Source of the DNA: Streptomyces gardneri
GTDB taxonomy: Bacteria; Actinomycetota; Actinomycetes; Streptomycetales; Streptomycetaceae
Direction: 5' to 3'
Length of the DNA stretch: 64,000 bases
NCBI RefSeq assembly: GCF_006539185.1
Contig: NZ_BJMN01000013.1
Location: 62,001 to 126,000, forward strand
The position numbers and the translations under genes are program-made. Under the pieces are notes generated by a model that was given only the letters and a program-made list of their open reading frames with translations, did not search any database and had not been told where the DNA came from. Below are positions 18,646 through 25,832 of the stretch, one piece after another (position 1 is the first letter of the stretch; each line of letters starts with the position of its first letter).

Positions 18646-19694
18646 GTACCCAAGAGATTCCAGAAGAGAACCTGCCCGCGGGGCAGGACACCGCGCACGG
18701 CGCGGTGAAGGTCGCCGACGATCCGTTCGCCGACCCGGGCCTTCCGCCCCACAAGCCGCGCATCCAGGACATCGACGAGCGGGCCGCCCGCCGGTCCGAG
18801 CGTGCGGTCGCCTTCATGTTCGTGCTGTCGATGCTGGCCACTGTCGGCTTCATCGCCTCGTACGTGATCTTCCCGGTCGACAAGATCGTGTACATCTGGC
18901 CCTTCGGCCGGGTGTCCGCGCTCAACTTCGCCCTGGGGTGGACCCTCGGTCTCGCCCTCTTCTTCATCGGCGCGGGGGCGGTCCACTGGGCCCGCACCCT
19001 GATGTCCGACGTCGAGGTCGCCGACGAGCGTCACCCGATGGAGGCGTCGCCCGAGGTCAAGGCGAAGGTCATGGCGGACTTCGCGGCCGGTGCCGCCGAG
19101 TCCGGCTTCGGCCGCCGCAAGCTCATCCGCAACACGATGTTCGGTGCGCTGGCGCTCGTCCCGCTCTCCGGCGTGATGCTCCTGCGTGACATGGGTCCGC
19201 TGCCCGAGAAGAAGCTCCGGACCACCAAGTGGGCCCGCGGCAAGCAGCTGATCAACATGAACACGCACGAGCCGCTGCGTCCCGAGGACGTCGCGGTCGG
19301 TTCGCTGACCTTCGCGATGCCCGAGGGCATGTCGGAGCACGACCACGACTTCCAGGTCGAGATCGCCAAGGCCGCCCTGATGATCGTCCGGATCCAGCCG
19401 GAGGACATCAAGGACAAGCGCGAGCTCGAGTGGTCGCACGAGGGCGTCGTCGCCTTCTCGAAGATCTGCACCCACGTGGGTTGCCCGATCTCCCTGTACG
19501 AGCAGCAGACGCATCACGTGCTCTGCCCGTGCCACCAGTCCACCTTCGACCTCTCCGACGGCGCCCGCGTCATCTTCGGCCCGGCCGGTCACGCCCTCCC
19601 GCAGCTGCGGATCGGCGTGAACGACAAGGGCTTCCTGGAGGCGCTCGGCGACTTCGACGAGCCCGTCGGCCCTGCCTTCTGGGAGCGCGGATGA
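18642..19694 (+). CDS. qcrA: Rieske iron-sulfur subunit of the bc1 complex (QcrA)
   Basis: A 350-residue actinobacterial Rieske protein with three N-terminal membrane helices (near 55-75, 95-115 and 165-182), instead of one. The [2Fe-2S] ligands are C276 and H278 in CTHVGC and C295 and H298 in CPCH, with C281 and C297 able to form the usual disulfide. It oxidises menaquinol and reduces QcrC. ATG 18642 overlaps the qcrC stop, and the end overlaps qcrB by 4 bases. Confidence 0.97.
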   Translation: MSTQEIPEENLPAGQDTAHGAVKVADDPFADPGLPPHKPRIQDIDERAARRSERAVAFMFVLSMLATVGFIASYVIFPVDKIVYIWPFGRVSALNFALGWTLGLALFFIGAGAVHWARTLMSDVEVADERHPMEASPEVKAKVMADFAAGAAESGFGRRKLIRNTMFGALALVPLSGVMLLRDMGPLPEKKLRTTKWARGKQLINMNTHEPLRPEDVAVGSLTFAMPEGMSEHDHDFQVEIAKAALMIVRIQPEDIKDKRELEWSHEGVVAFSKICTHVGCPISLYEQQTHHVLCPCHQSTFDLSDGARVIFGPAGHALPQLRIGVNDKGFLEALGDFDEPVGPAFWERG

Positions 19695-21316
19695 GCACCG
19701 TGACCGATACGACGAAGAAGGCGCCCGCCGGTGAGCGGGTCGCCGACTGGGCCGACGGCCGGCTGGGGATCTACACGCTGGCCAAGGCCAACATGCGGAA
19801 GATCTTCCCGGACCACTGGTCCTTCATGCTGGGCGAGATCTGCCTCTACAGCTTCCTCATCATCATCCTGACGGGCGTCTATCTGACGATGTTCTTCCAC
19901 CCGTCGATGAACGAGGTGGAGTACGTCGGACCGTACGTCCCGCTCCAGGGACAGCTGATGTCCGAGGCGTTCAACTCGACCATGCACATCTCCTTCGAGG
20001 TGCGCGGTGGTCTGCTGATCCGGCAGATCCACCACTGGGCGGCGCTGATCTTCCTCGCCGGCATGTTCGTGCACATGATGCGCGTGTTCTTCACCGGTGC
20101 GTTCCGCAAGCCGCGTGAGATCAACTGGCTGTTCGGCTTCCTGCTGTTCTTCCTGGGCATGTTCACCGGTTTCACCGGTTACTCGCTCCCGGACGACCTG
20201 CTCTCCGGCACCGGTGTCCGCTTCATGCAGGGCGCGATCCTGTCGGTGCCGATCGTCGGCACCTACCTCTCGATGTTCCTGTTCGGCGGGGAGTTCCCCG
20301 GCGGCGACTTCGTGGCCCGGTTCTACTCGGCGCACGTGCTCCTGCTGCCCGGCATCATGCTGGGCCTGGTGGTCGCCCACCTCATCCTGGTGTTCGTGCA
20401 CAAGCACACGCACTTCGAGGGTCCCGGCCGGACGAACAAGAACGTCGTCGGCATGCCGCTGCTGCCCGTGTACATGGCGAAGGCCGGAGGCTTCTTCTTC
20501 CTGGTCTTCGGTGTCATCGCGGTCATCTCGGCGATCGCCTCGATCAACCCGATCTGGGCCATCGGCCCGTACCGCCCGGACCAGGTGTCCACCGGCGCCC
20601 AGCCCGACTGGTACATGGGCTTCGCCGAAGGCCTGATCCGTGTCATGCCGGGCTGGGAGATCAACCTCTGGGGCCACACGCTGGTCCTGGGCGTGATGAT
20701 CCCGCTGGCGATCTTCCCGGCGGTCCTCGCGGCCATCGCGGTCTACCCGTTCATCGAGTCCTGGATCACCGGCGACAAGCGCGAGCACCACATCGCGCAG
20801 CGCCCGCGCAACGCTCCGACGCGTACCGCCTTCGGTGTCGCCTGGATCACCGCGTACATGGTCATGCTCGTGGGTGGTGGAAACGACCTCTGGGCGACCC
20901 ACTTCCACCTGTCGATCAACTCGATCACCTGGTTCGTGCGGATCTTCTTCTTCCTCGGCCCGGTCATCGCCTTCATCGTCACCAAGCGGATCTGCCTCGG
21001 CCTCCAGCGCCGCGACAAGGACAAGGTGCTGCACGGCCGCGAGTCGGGCATCATCAAGCGCCTGCCGCACGGTGAGTTCGTCGAGGTCCACGAGCCGCTC
21101 AGTCAGGGCCAGCTGCACCGCCTCACGGCGCACGAGCAGTACGAGCCCGCGGAGCTTCCGCCGGCCGTCGACGAGAACGGCGTGGAGCGCAAGATCGGCG
21201 CCATGGAGAAGCTCCGGGTCAAGCTCAACAAGGGCTACTACGGCGCGGACAACCAGATCGCCAAGCCCACCTCGGAGGAGTACAAGGAGATCCAGAGCGG
21301 CCACGGCCACCACTGA
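19691..21316 (+). CDS. qcrB: Cytochrome b subunit of the bc1 complex (QcrB)
   Basis: A 541-residue diheme quinol oxidase subunit. Haem-ligand histidine pairs are visible in RQIHHWAALIFLAGMFVHMM and in SAHVLLLPG with VVAHLILVFVHKH. The quinol-site PDWYMGF (the actinobacterial equivalent of PEWY) follows. The C-terminal extension (about residues 420-541) is hydrophilic and ends GHGHH. ATG 19691 overlaps the qcrA stop (ATGA); the longer open frame upstream is out of register with qcrA and spurious. A terminator follows. Confidence 0.97.
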   Translation: MSTVTDTTKKAPAGERVADWADGRLGIYTLAKANMRKIFPDHWSFMLGEICLYSFLIIILTGVYLTMFFHPSMNEVEYVGPYVPLQGQLMSEAFNSTMHISFEVRGGLLIRQIHHWAALIFLAGMFVHMMRVFFTGAFRKPREINWLFGFLLFFLGMFTGFTGYSLPDDLLSGTGVRFMQGAILSVPIVGTYLSMFLFGGEFPGGDFVARFYSAHVLLLPGIMLGLVVAHLILVFVHKHTHFEGPGRTNKNVVGMPLLPVYMAKAGGFFFLVFGVIAVISAIASINPIWAIGPYRPDQVSTGAQPDWYMGFAEGLIRVMPGWEINLWGHTLVLGVMIPLAIFPAVLAAIAVYPFIESWITGDKREHHIAQRPRNAPTRTAFGVAWITAYMVMLVGGGNDLWATHFHLSINSITWFVRIFFFLGPVIAFIVTKRICLGLQRRDKDKVLHGRESGIIKRLPHGEFVEVHEPLSQGQLHRLTAHEQYEPAELPPAVDENGVERKIGAMEKLRVKLNKGYYGADNQIAKPTSEEYKEIQSGHGHH

Positions 21317-21352
21317 TCCCCTGACCTTCCACTGATGTAGGTCGCCACGGTG

Positions 21353-21384
21353 AGAGCCCCGTCCATTCGATGGACGGGGCTCTT
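21353..21384 (+). terminator. Terminator of ctaE-qcrCAB
   Basis: A 14-bp perfect stem (21353-21366 with 21370-21383), with a TCG loop and TTC after it, 37 bases past the qcrB stop. Confidence 0.85.
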
Positions 21385-21454
21385 CGCCGTCCCTGGGGCT
21401 CGATAGGGTGAGTGTCGTTACCTGTTACGCGCGCAACAGACATGAGGAGCGGCC

Positions 21455-22519
21455 ATGAGCGCTGTGCACCCCGCTGGAGGCGACTTCGCGGCGGGCCGCT
21501 CCTGGCCCGTCGTCCTGGACGGTCTCCTCTCCGGTCGCGACCAGAGCGCCGACGACACGGCCTGGGCGATGGACCGCATCCTCCGCGGCGAGGCCACCGA
21601 CGCCCAGATCGCCGGCTTCGTCGTCGCCCTGCGGGCCAAGGGCGAGACCGTGGAGGAGATCACCGGTCTCGTCCGGACCATGTACGAGCACGCCAACACG
21701 ATCGAGGTCCCCGGCCCCTCCGTCGACATCGTCGGCACCGGAGGCGACGGCGCCAAGACCGTCAACATCTCCACCATGTCGGCGATCGTCGTCGCCGGCA
21801 CCGGAGCCAAGGTCGTCAAGCACGGCAACCGGGCCGCGTCCTCCGCGTCCGGTGCCTCCGACGTCCTGGAGAAGCTCGGCGTCAATCTGCAGCTGACCCC
21901 GAAGCGGGTCGTCGAGGTCGCGGAGGAGGCGGGGATCACCTTCTGCTTCGCGGTGAAGTTCCACCCCGCGCTGCGGCACGTCGCCACGGCCCGCAAGGAG
22001 CTGGGCATCCGGACCGTCTTCAACTTCCTGGGCCCGCTCACCAACCCCGCCCGGGTCAGGGCCCAGGCGACCGGTGTCGCCGACCCCCGGATGGCCCCCA
22101 TCGTCGCCGGCGTCCTCGCGGATCGTGGTTCCTCCGCCCTCGTCTTCCGAGGCGACGACGGACTCGACGAGCTGACCACCACGGCCACCTCGCGGGTCTG
22201 GGTGGTCCGGGACGGCTCCGTGCGGGAGGAGGCCTTCGACCCCCGGGACGTGGGCATCGAGATCGTGCCGGTGGAGGCCCTGCGCGGCGCGGACGCCTCG
22301 TACAACGCCGACGTCGCCCGGCGGCTGCTCGCGGGGGAGACCGGGCCCGTACGGGACGCGGTGCTCCTGAACTCCGCGGCGGCGCTCACCGCCCTGGAAC
22401 CGGGCGACGGCACCCTCGTGGAGCAGCTGCGGGCCGGCATGGCGAAGGCCGCGGAGGCGATCGACTCCGGTGCGGCCCGCGAGGCCCTGGAACGCTGGAT
22501 CGCCGTCAGCAACGCGTAG
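21455..22519 (+). CDS. trpD: Anthranilate phosphoribosyltransferase TrpD
   Basis: Transfers phosphoribosyl from PRPP to anthranilate, the second step of tryptophan synthesis. The 354-residue protein has the PRPP-binding motif [15 protein letters not shown] (about residues 91-105), [18 protein letters not shown], and the anthranilate-site region [23 protein letters not shown] precedes ATG 21455. It stands alone with its own terminator; the anthranilate synthase gene is 26 kb away in this window. Confidence 0.97.
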   Translation: MSAVHPAGGDFAAGRSWPVVLDGLLSGRDQSADDTAWAMDRILRGEATDAQIAGFVVALRAKGETVEEITGLVRTMYEHANTIEVPGPSVDIVGTGGDGAKTVNISTMSAIVVAGTGAKVVKHGNRAASSASGASDVLEKLGVNLQLTPKRVVEVAEEAGITFCFAVKFHPALRHVATARKELGIRTVFNFLGPLTNPARVRAQATGVADPRMAPIVAGVLADRGSSALVFRGDDGLDELTTTATSRVWVVRDGSVREEAFDPRDVGIEIVPVEALRGADASYNADVARRLLAGETGPVRDAVLLNSAAALTALEPGDGTLVEQLRAGMAKAAEAIDSGAAREALERWIAVSNA

Positions 22520-22532
22520 TTCACCCCCGAGG

Positions 22533-22557
22533 CCCCGGTCCAGCATGCGGACCGGGG
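22533..22557 (+). terminator. Terminator of trpD
   Basis: A 9-bp stem CCCCGGTCC/GGACCGGGG (22533-22541 with 22549-22557) followed by TCTTG, just after the trpD stop. Confidence 0.65.
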
Positions 22558-22559
22558 TC

Positions 22560-22587
22560 TTGCGCTTCCGCGATCATGTGGCAGGAT
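22560..22587 (+). promoter_or_regulatory. Promoter of the SAM-IV leader
   Basis: TTGCGC (22560-22565), 16 bases, then CAGGAT (22582-22587). It predicts a transcript start near 22593-22595, exactly where the aptamer begins. Confidence 0.55.
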
Positions 22588-22593
22588 GCATGC

Positions 22594-22755
22594 CAGGTCA
22601 TGAGTGACAGCTACGAAGCCCCGGCTTGCTGTCCGGCAACCCTCCGTCCGTGGCGGGGTGCCCCGGGTGAAGACCAGGCCGTAGACAAAAAGGTCTACGG
22701 CAAGCGCGGGCCCCTCGACACACCAGGGGTCCTGGTCTCTCGAGGAGCTTTTTCC
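22594..22755 (+). ncRNA. SAM-IV riboswitch with expression platform
   Basis: The aptamer core spans 22596-22675 and carries the SAM-I/IV-like blocks GGTCATGAGTGACAGC, GAAGCCCCGGCTTGCTG, CCGGCAACCCTCC, GGCGGGGTGCCCCGGGTGA and closing GACC. P1 pairs GGTC (22596-22599) with GACC (22672-22675). A perfect 8-bp accessory hairpin with loop AAAAAG follows (22679-22700). Downstream, CCTCGA (22713-22718) pairs with TCGAGG (22740-22745), with an inner CCAGG/CCTGG stem, and T5 follows at 22749-22753. This is a terminator that also covers a ribosome-binding site. AGACCAGG (22671-22678) can instead pair with CCTGGTCT (22731-22738), which excludes P1 and the terminator stem. High SAM should therefore turn the gene off. 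Confidence 0.88.
22713..22753 (+). terminator. Riboswitch-controlled terminator
   Basis: A two-part hairpin (CCTCGA/TCGAGG outside, CCAGG/CCTGG inside) followed by AGCTTTTT. It is the OFF structure of the SAM-IV leader and also pairs part of the AGGAG upstream of GTG 22756. Confidence 0.6.
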
Positions 22756-22776
22756 GTGAGCAAGCGAATGCGATAG
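22756..22776 (+). CDS. Possible leader mini-ORF (MSKRMR)
   Basis: GTG AGC AAG CGA ATG CGA TAG, six codons, begins 10 bases after AGGAG (22743-22747), directly after the riboswitch terminator and 145 bases before the structural gene. It could be a translated leader or a chance start next to the terminator. Confidence 0.35.
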   Translation: MSKRMR

Positions 22777-22921
22777 GGCGAATCCGCCCCTACTTCACCC
22801 TCGGATCAGGGTCGCTTCCGCGTACCCCCGTGTCCTCCGAGGCATCACCCGTGCCCCGCCGTGTCCGGCCGCGTACGGGATTTCCGAAGCCATTCCGCAC
22901 CGCCCGCCGGGAGATACCGCC

Positions 22922-24313
22922 ATGTCCGCATACCCGAACACCGCTGTCGAGACCACTGGCTCCGAGTCCGCCGACCCCTGCTGCGCCGCCCCGCTTCCGG
23001 TCCTCGGCCGTGACGTCACCGTCCCGCTCGTCACCGGCGGCGAAGTGACCTACGCGGCGCTCGACTACGCCGCCAGCGCCCCGGCGCTCCAGCGGGTGTG
23101 GGACGACGTCGCCGCGTACGCCCCCTACTACGGCAGCGTCCACCGCGGCGCCGGCTACCTCTCCCAGCTCTCCACCGACCTCTTCGAGAACAGCCGCGTC
23201 ACCGTCGCCGAGTTCCTCGACTGCCGCCCCGGCGACCAGGTCGTCTTCACCCGCTCCACCACCGACTCCCTCAACCTGCTCGCCCGGACCATCCCGTCCG
23301 GCTGCGAGGTCTTCGTCTTCGAGACCGAGCACCACGCCTCGCTGCTGCCCTGGCAGGACGCTCGCGTCACCTACCTGAACGCGCCCCGCACCCCCGCCCA
23401 GGCCGTCGAGACCCTGGAGCTCGCCCTCGCCGGGCGCGACCCCTACGGCCCGGCCCTCGTCTGCGTCACCGGCGCCTCCAACGTCACCGGTGAGCTGTGG
23501 CCGGTGAAGGAGCTCGCCGCCGCCGCGCACGCCCACGGCGCCCGGATCGTCCTCGACGCCGCCCAGCTCGCGCCCCACCACCCCGTCTCCGTACAGGAAC
23601 TGGACGTGGACTGGGTCGCCTTCTCCGGGCACAAGCTGTACGCGCCCTTCGGCTCGGGCGTCCTCGCGGGCCGCTCCGACTGGCTCCAGGAGGCCGAGCC
23701 GTACCTCGCCGGCGGCGGCGCCTCCCGCAAGGTGGCGCGCCGCGCCGACGGCGGCGTGGACGTGGAGTGGCACACGACCGCGGCCCGCCACGAGGCCGGC
23801 TCCCCGAACGTCATCGGTGTCTACTCCATCGCCTCCGCCTGCAAGGCGCTCACCGAGGCCGGCTTCGACGAGCTCGTCGCCCGCGAGCAGCACCTGATCG
23901 ACACGGTCCGCGCGGGGCTCGCCGAGGTTCCCGAGGTGAAGGTGCTCTCGCTCTTCGGCGACGACGCGCCCCGCGTCGGCGTCATCTCCTTCGTCGTGGA
24001 GGGCTGGAACAGCTCCCACTTCGCCGCCGCGCTCTCCGCCGAGTACGGCATCGGCGTCCGCGACGGTCTCTTCTGCGCCCACCCGCTGGTCCGCACCCTC
24101 CTCGGCAGCGACCCGCAGGACCCGGGCGAGTGCGGCGCCCCCGAGGCCGCGCCCGGCGAGCGCTCGCTCAACGCCATCCGGGTGAGCTTCGGCGCCGGTA
24201 CGCCGGACGAGCACGTGGAGCGGTTCGTCGGCGCCGTGAAGGAGCTCGTCCGGGACGGCGCGCAGTGGAAGTACCGCACCGAGGACGGCCGCTGCGTCCC
24301 GGACCGCGGCTGA
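22922..24313 (+). CDS. Class V aminotransferase-fold PLP enzyme (cysteine desulfurase-like)
   Basis: A 463-residue PLP enzyme. The PLP lysine is K238 in AFSGHKLYAPFGSG, with the cofactor Asp in IVLDAAQLAPHH and the substrate-side TETEHHAS-like region FETEHHASLLPW. A Cys pair (PCCAAP) stands near the N-terminus, and there is C-terminal FCAHPLV and NAIRVSFGAGT. A GGGAGAT site precedes ATG 22922. Its SAM-IV leader ties it to methionine/SAM or cysteine metabolism, so a Cys- or selenocysteine-type lyase or sulfur-amino-acid enzyme is more likely than a simple transaminase. The substrate is unproven. Confidence 0.88.
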   Translation: MSAYPNTAVETTGSESADPCCAAPLPVLGRDVTVPLVTGGEVTYAALDYAASAPALQRVWDDVAAYAPYYGSVHRGAGYLSQLSTDLFENSRVTVAEFLDCRPGDQVVFTRSTTDSLNLLARTIPSGCEVFVFETEHHASLLPWQDARVTYLNAPRTPAQAVETLELALAGRDPYGPALVCVTGASNVTGELWPVKELAAAAHAHGARIVLDAAQLAPHHPVSVQELDVDWVAFSGHKLYAPFGSGVLAGRSDWLQEAEPYLAGGGASRKVARRADGGVDVEWHTTAARHEAGSPNVIGVYSIASACKALTEAGFDELVAREQHLIDTVRAGLAEVPEVKVLSLFGDDAPRVGVISFVVEGWNSSHFAAALSAEYGIGVRDGLFCAHPLVRTLLGSDPQDPGECGAPEAAPGERSLNAIRVSFGAGTPDEHVERFVGAVKELVRDGAQWKYRTEDGRCVPDRG

Positions 24314-24329
24314 TCACTCACTCGTACGG

Positions 24330-24365
24330 GTGAAGGGGGCCTCCCGATCGGGAGACCCCCTTCAC
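24330..24365. terminator. Bidirectional terminator
   Basis: Outer stem GTGAAGGGGG/CCCCCTTCAC (24330-24339 with 24356-24365) and inner CTCCC/GGGAG with loop GATC, one mismatch between them. It lies between convergent genes ending at 24313 and 24385. Confidence 0.8.
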
Positions 24366-24384
24366 TCATGACGCGTGCGCGGCC

Positions 24385-24666
24385 TCAGGACTCCAGGCCG
24401 ATGGCGAAGGCCGCCTCCAGGTCGTGCTGGGAGTACGTGCGGAACGCCACGTGCGTGTCCGTGGCCTCGACGCCGGGAATCTTGCTGATGCTTCCCGGGA
24501 TGACGTCCGCCAGGTCGTCGTGGCGCGGCACCCGCACCATGGCGATCAGGTCGTAGGTGCCGGTCACCGAGAAGACCTCGCTGACGCTGTCGAGCGCGGC
24601 GATCGACTCGGCGATCTCGGGGATGCGGTCCACGCTGGTCTTGATGAGCACGATCGCGGTGATCAC
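24385..24666 (-). CDS. Stand-alone Lrp/AsnC ligand-binding (RAM) domain protein
   Basis: A 93-residue protein consisting only of the effector-binding domain of Lrp-type regulators: VITAIVLIKTSVDRIPEIAESIAAL, then VFSVTGTYDLIAMVRV and TDTHVAFRTYS. There is no helix-turn-helix, so it cannot bind DNA by itself and may sense an amino acid or modulate a full-length Lrp by mixed oligomers. GTG 24666 lies behind GGGAGAA and overlaps the stop of the rhomboid gene by 4 bases, so the two are co-translated. Confidence 0.88.
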   Translation of the reverse strand: MITAIVLIKTSVDRIPEIAESIAALDSVSEVFSVTGTYDLIAMVRVPRHDDLADVIPGSISKIPGVEATDTHVAFRTYSQHDLEAAFAIGLES

Positions 24667-25397
24667 GGCTGGCTTTCTCCCTCGGTCGCCGCGGCTGGTG
24701 CCTTCACTCTATCCCCACCCCGGTAGCGGCCCCAGGCGTAGAGGAAGCCGACGGAGAAGCCCACCACATGGGAGAGATAGGCGACGCCGGGCCCCGGTCC
24801 CGCCGCCCGCGCCGCCAGCCACTGGAGCACGAACCAGAAGATCAGCACGATCCAGGCGGGGAAGCGCAGCGGCAGGAAGAAGAGGAAGGGGAAGAGGCTG
24901 GTCACCCGGGAGCGCGGGAAGAGGAAGAGGAAGGCCCCGAGCACCCCGGAGATCGCCCCGGACGCCCCGACCAGCGTCTGCTCGCTGTTCGCGTGCGCCA
25001 CCGCGTACCCGACGAGGGCGAGGTAGCCGGTGCCCAGGTAGAAGAGGCCGAACCCGACCGGACCCATGCGCTCCTCGGCCATCGCGCCGAAGACGTAGAG
25101 GAAGAGCATGTTACCCAGCAGGTGGAGCCAGCTGCCGTGGACGAAGAGCGCGGTGAACGGGGTGAGCAGGGCGCGGGGTTCGCCGCTCATCAGCTCGGCG
25201 GGGACCACGCCCCAGCGGCGGAAGTACGTGCCCTGGGCCGCCAGGAGCGCGTCGCCCGTGCCGTACACCGGGTTGAGACCGGAGACCGGGCTCACCGCGA
25301 AGAGCAGACAGCAGGCGGCGATCAGGCCGTAGGTCACCGTGGGGCCGCCGCGGGTGCCCCGCCAGGCGCCGAGAGCCGCCGCTCGCCAGTCGATCAT
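24663..25397 (-). CDS. Rhomboid-family intramembrane serine protease
   Basis: A 244-residue membrane protein with about six or seven helices. The rhomboid signature is complete: HGSWLHLLGNMLFLY, catalytic S146 in VGASGAISG, and catalytic H210 in YLSHVVGFSVGFLYA. It cleaves substrates within the membrane. ATG 25397 (MIDWRAA) was chosen as the N-terminus; no clear ribosome-binding site is seen, and the much longer open frame upstream is antisense to the NYN gene. It is coupled to the downstream RAM-domain gene. Confidence 0.92.
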   Translation of the reverse strand: MIDWRAAALGAWRGTRGGPTVTYGLIAACCLLFAVSPVSGLNPVYGTGDALLAAQGTYFRRWGVVPAELMSGEPRALLTPFTALFVHGSWLHLLGNMLFLYVFGAMAEERMGPVGFGLFYLGTGYLALVGYAVAHANSEQTLVGASGAISGVLGAFLFLFPRSRVTSLFPFLFFLPLRFPAWIVLIFWFVLQWLAARAAGPGPGVAYLSHVVGFSVGFLYAWGRYRGGDRVKAPAAATEGESQP

Positions 25398-25556
25398 GGA
25401 CAGATCATGGCGTACCGGGGCCGAACTGGACAGAGTGCCTCGCCGTGTCCCGGCGCACCGACGAGGCCGTAGGGTAACGGGCAGTACGACAGCGGTTCGA
25501 CGGCGCACCGCGGCTCCCGCACCTGGTACGACCCGACAGGAAGAAGGAACGGACCG

Positions 25557-25799
25557 ATGACGACGGTTCCCCTGCCGACCGACGAGACCCGCTGGCGCTG
25601 CACGCTCTGCGGCAACCTGACCCGATTCGACGTGACCCGCTCCTCGAAGGTCGTGGAGTACGTCCATCTGGACCTCGCGGGTGACCCGACGGTCGAGGAG
25701 CGGCAGGTGGTCAGTGAGACCATCGAGTCGGTCCGCTGCCGCTGGTGCAACGCGGTGGACCAGATCGAACTGGTGGACAGGCCGGGCGCCGCCTCCTGA
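25557..25799 (+). CDS. Small zinc-ribbon-like protein of unknown function
   Basis: An 80-residue protein with two CxxC knuckles, CTLCGN near residue 15 and CRWCNA near residue 60, the arrangement of a zinc ribbon. The stretch between is acidic/basic with VVEYVHLDLAGD. GGAAGAAGGAACGG precedes ATG 25557. It is divergent from the rhomboid gene and followed after 33 bases by the NYN-domain gene, so the two probably share a transcript. I do not recognise a named function. Confidence 0.85.
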   Translation: MTTVPLPTDETRWRCTLCGNLTRFDVTRSSKVVEYVHLDLAGDPTVEERQVVSETIESVRCRWCNAVDQIELVDRPGAAS

Positions 25800-25832
25800 G
25801 GGACGGCGCGGACGACATAGGGGTGACGGATC

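Noticed and set aside
19589..21313. 574-codon minus-strand frame opposite qcrB
   Set aside because: Antisense shadow rich in Asp, Gln and Arg, with no domain; qcrB on the plus strand is certain.
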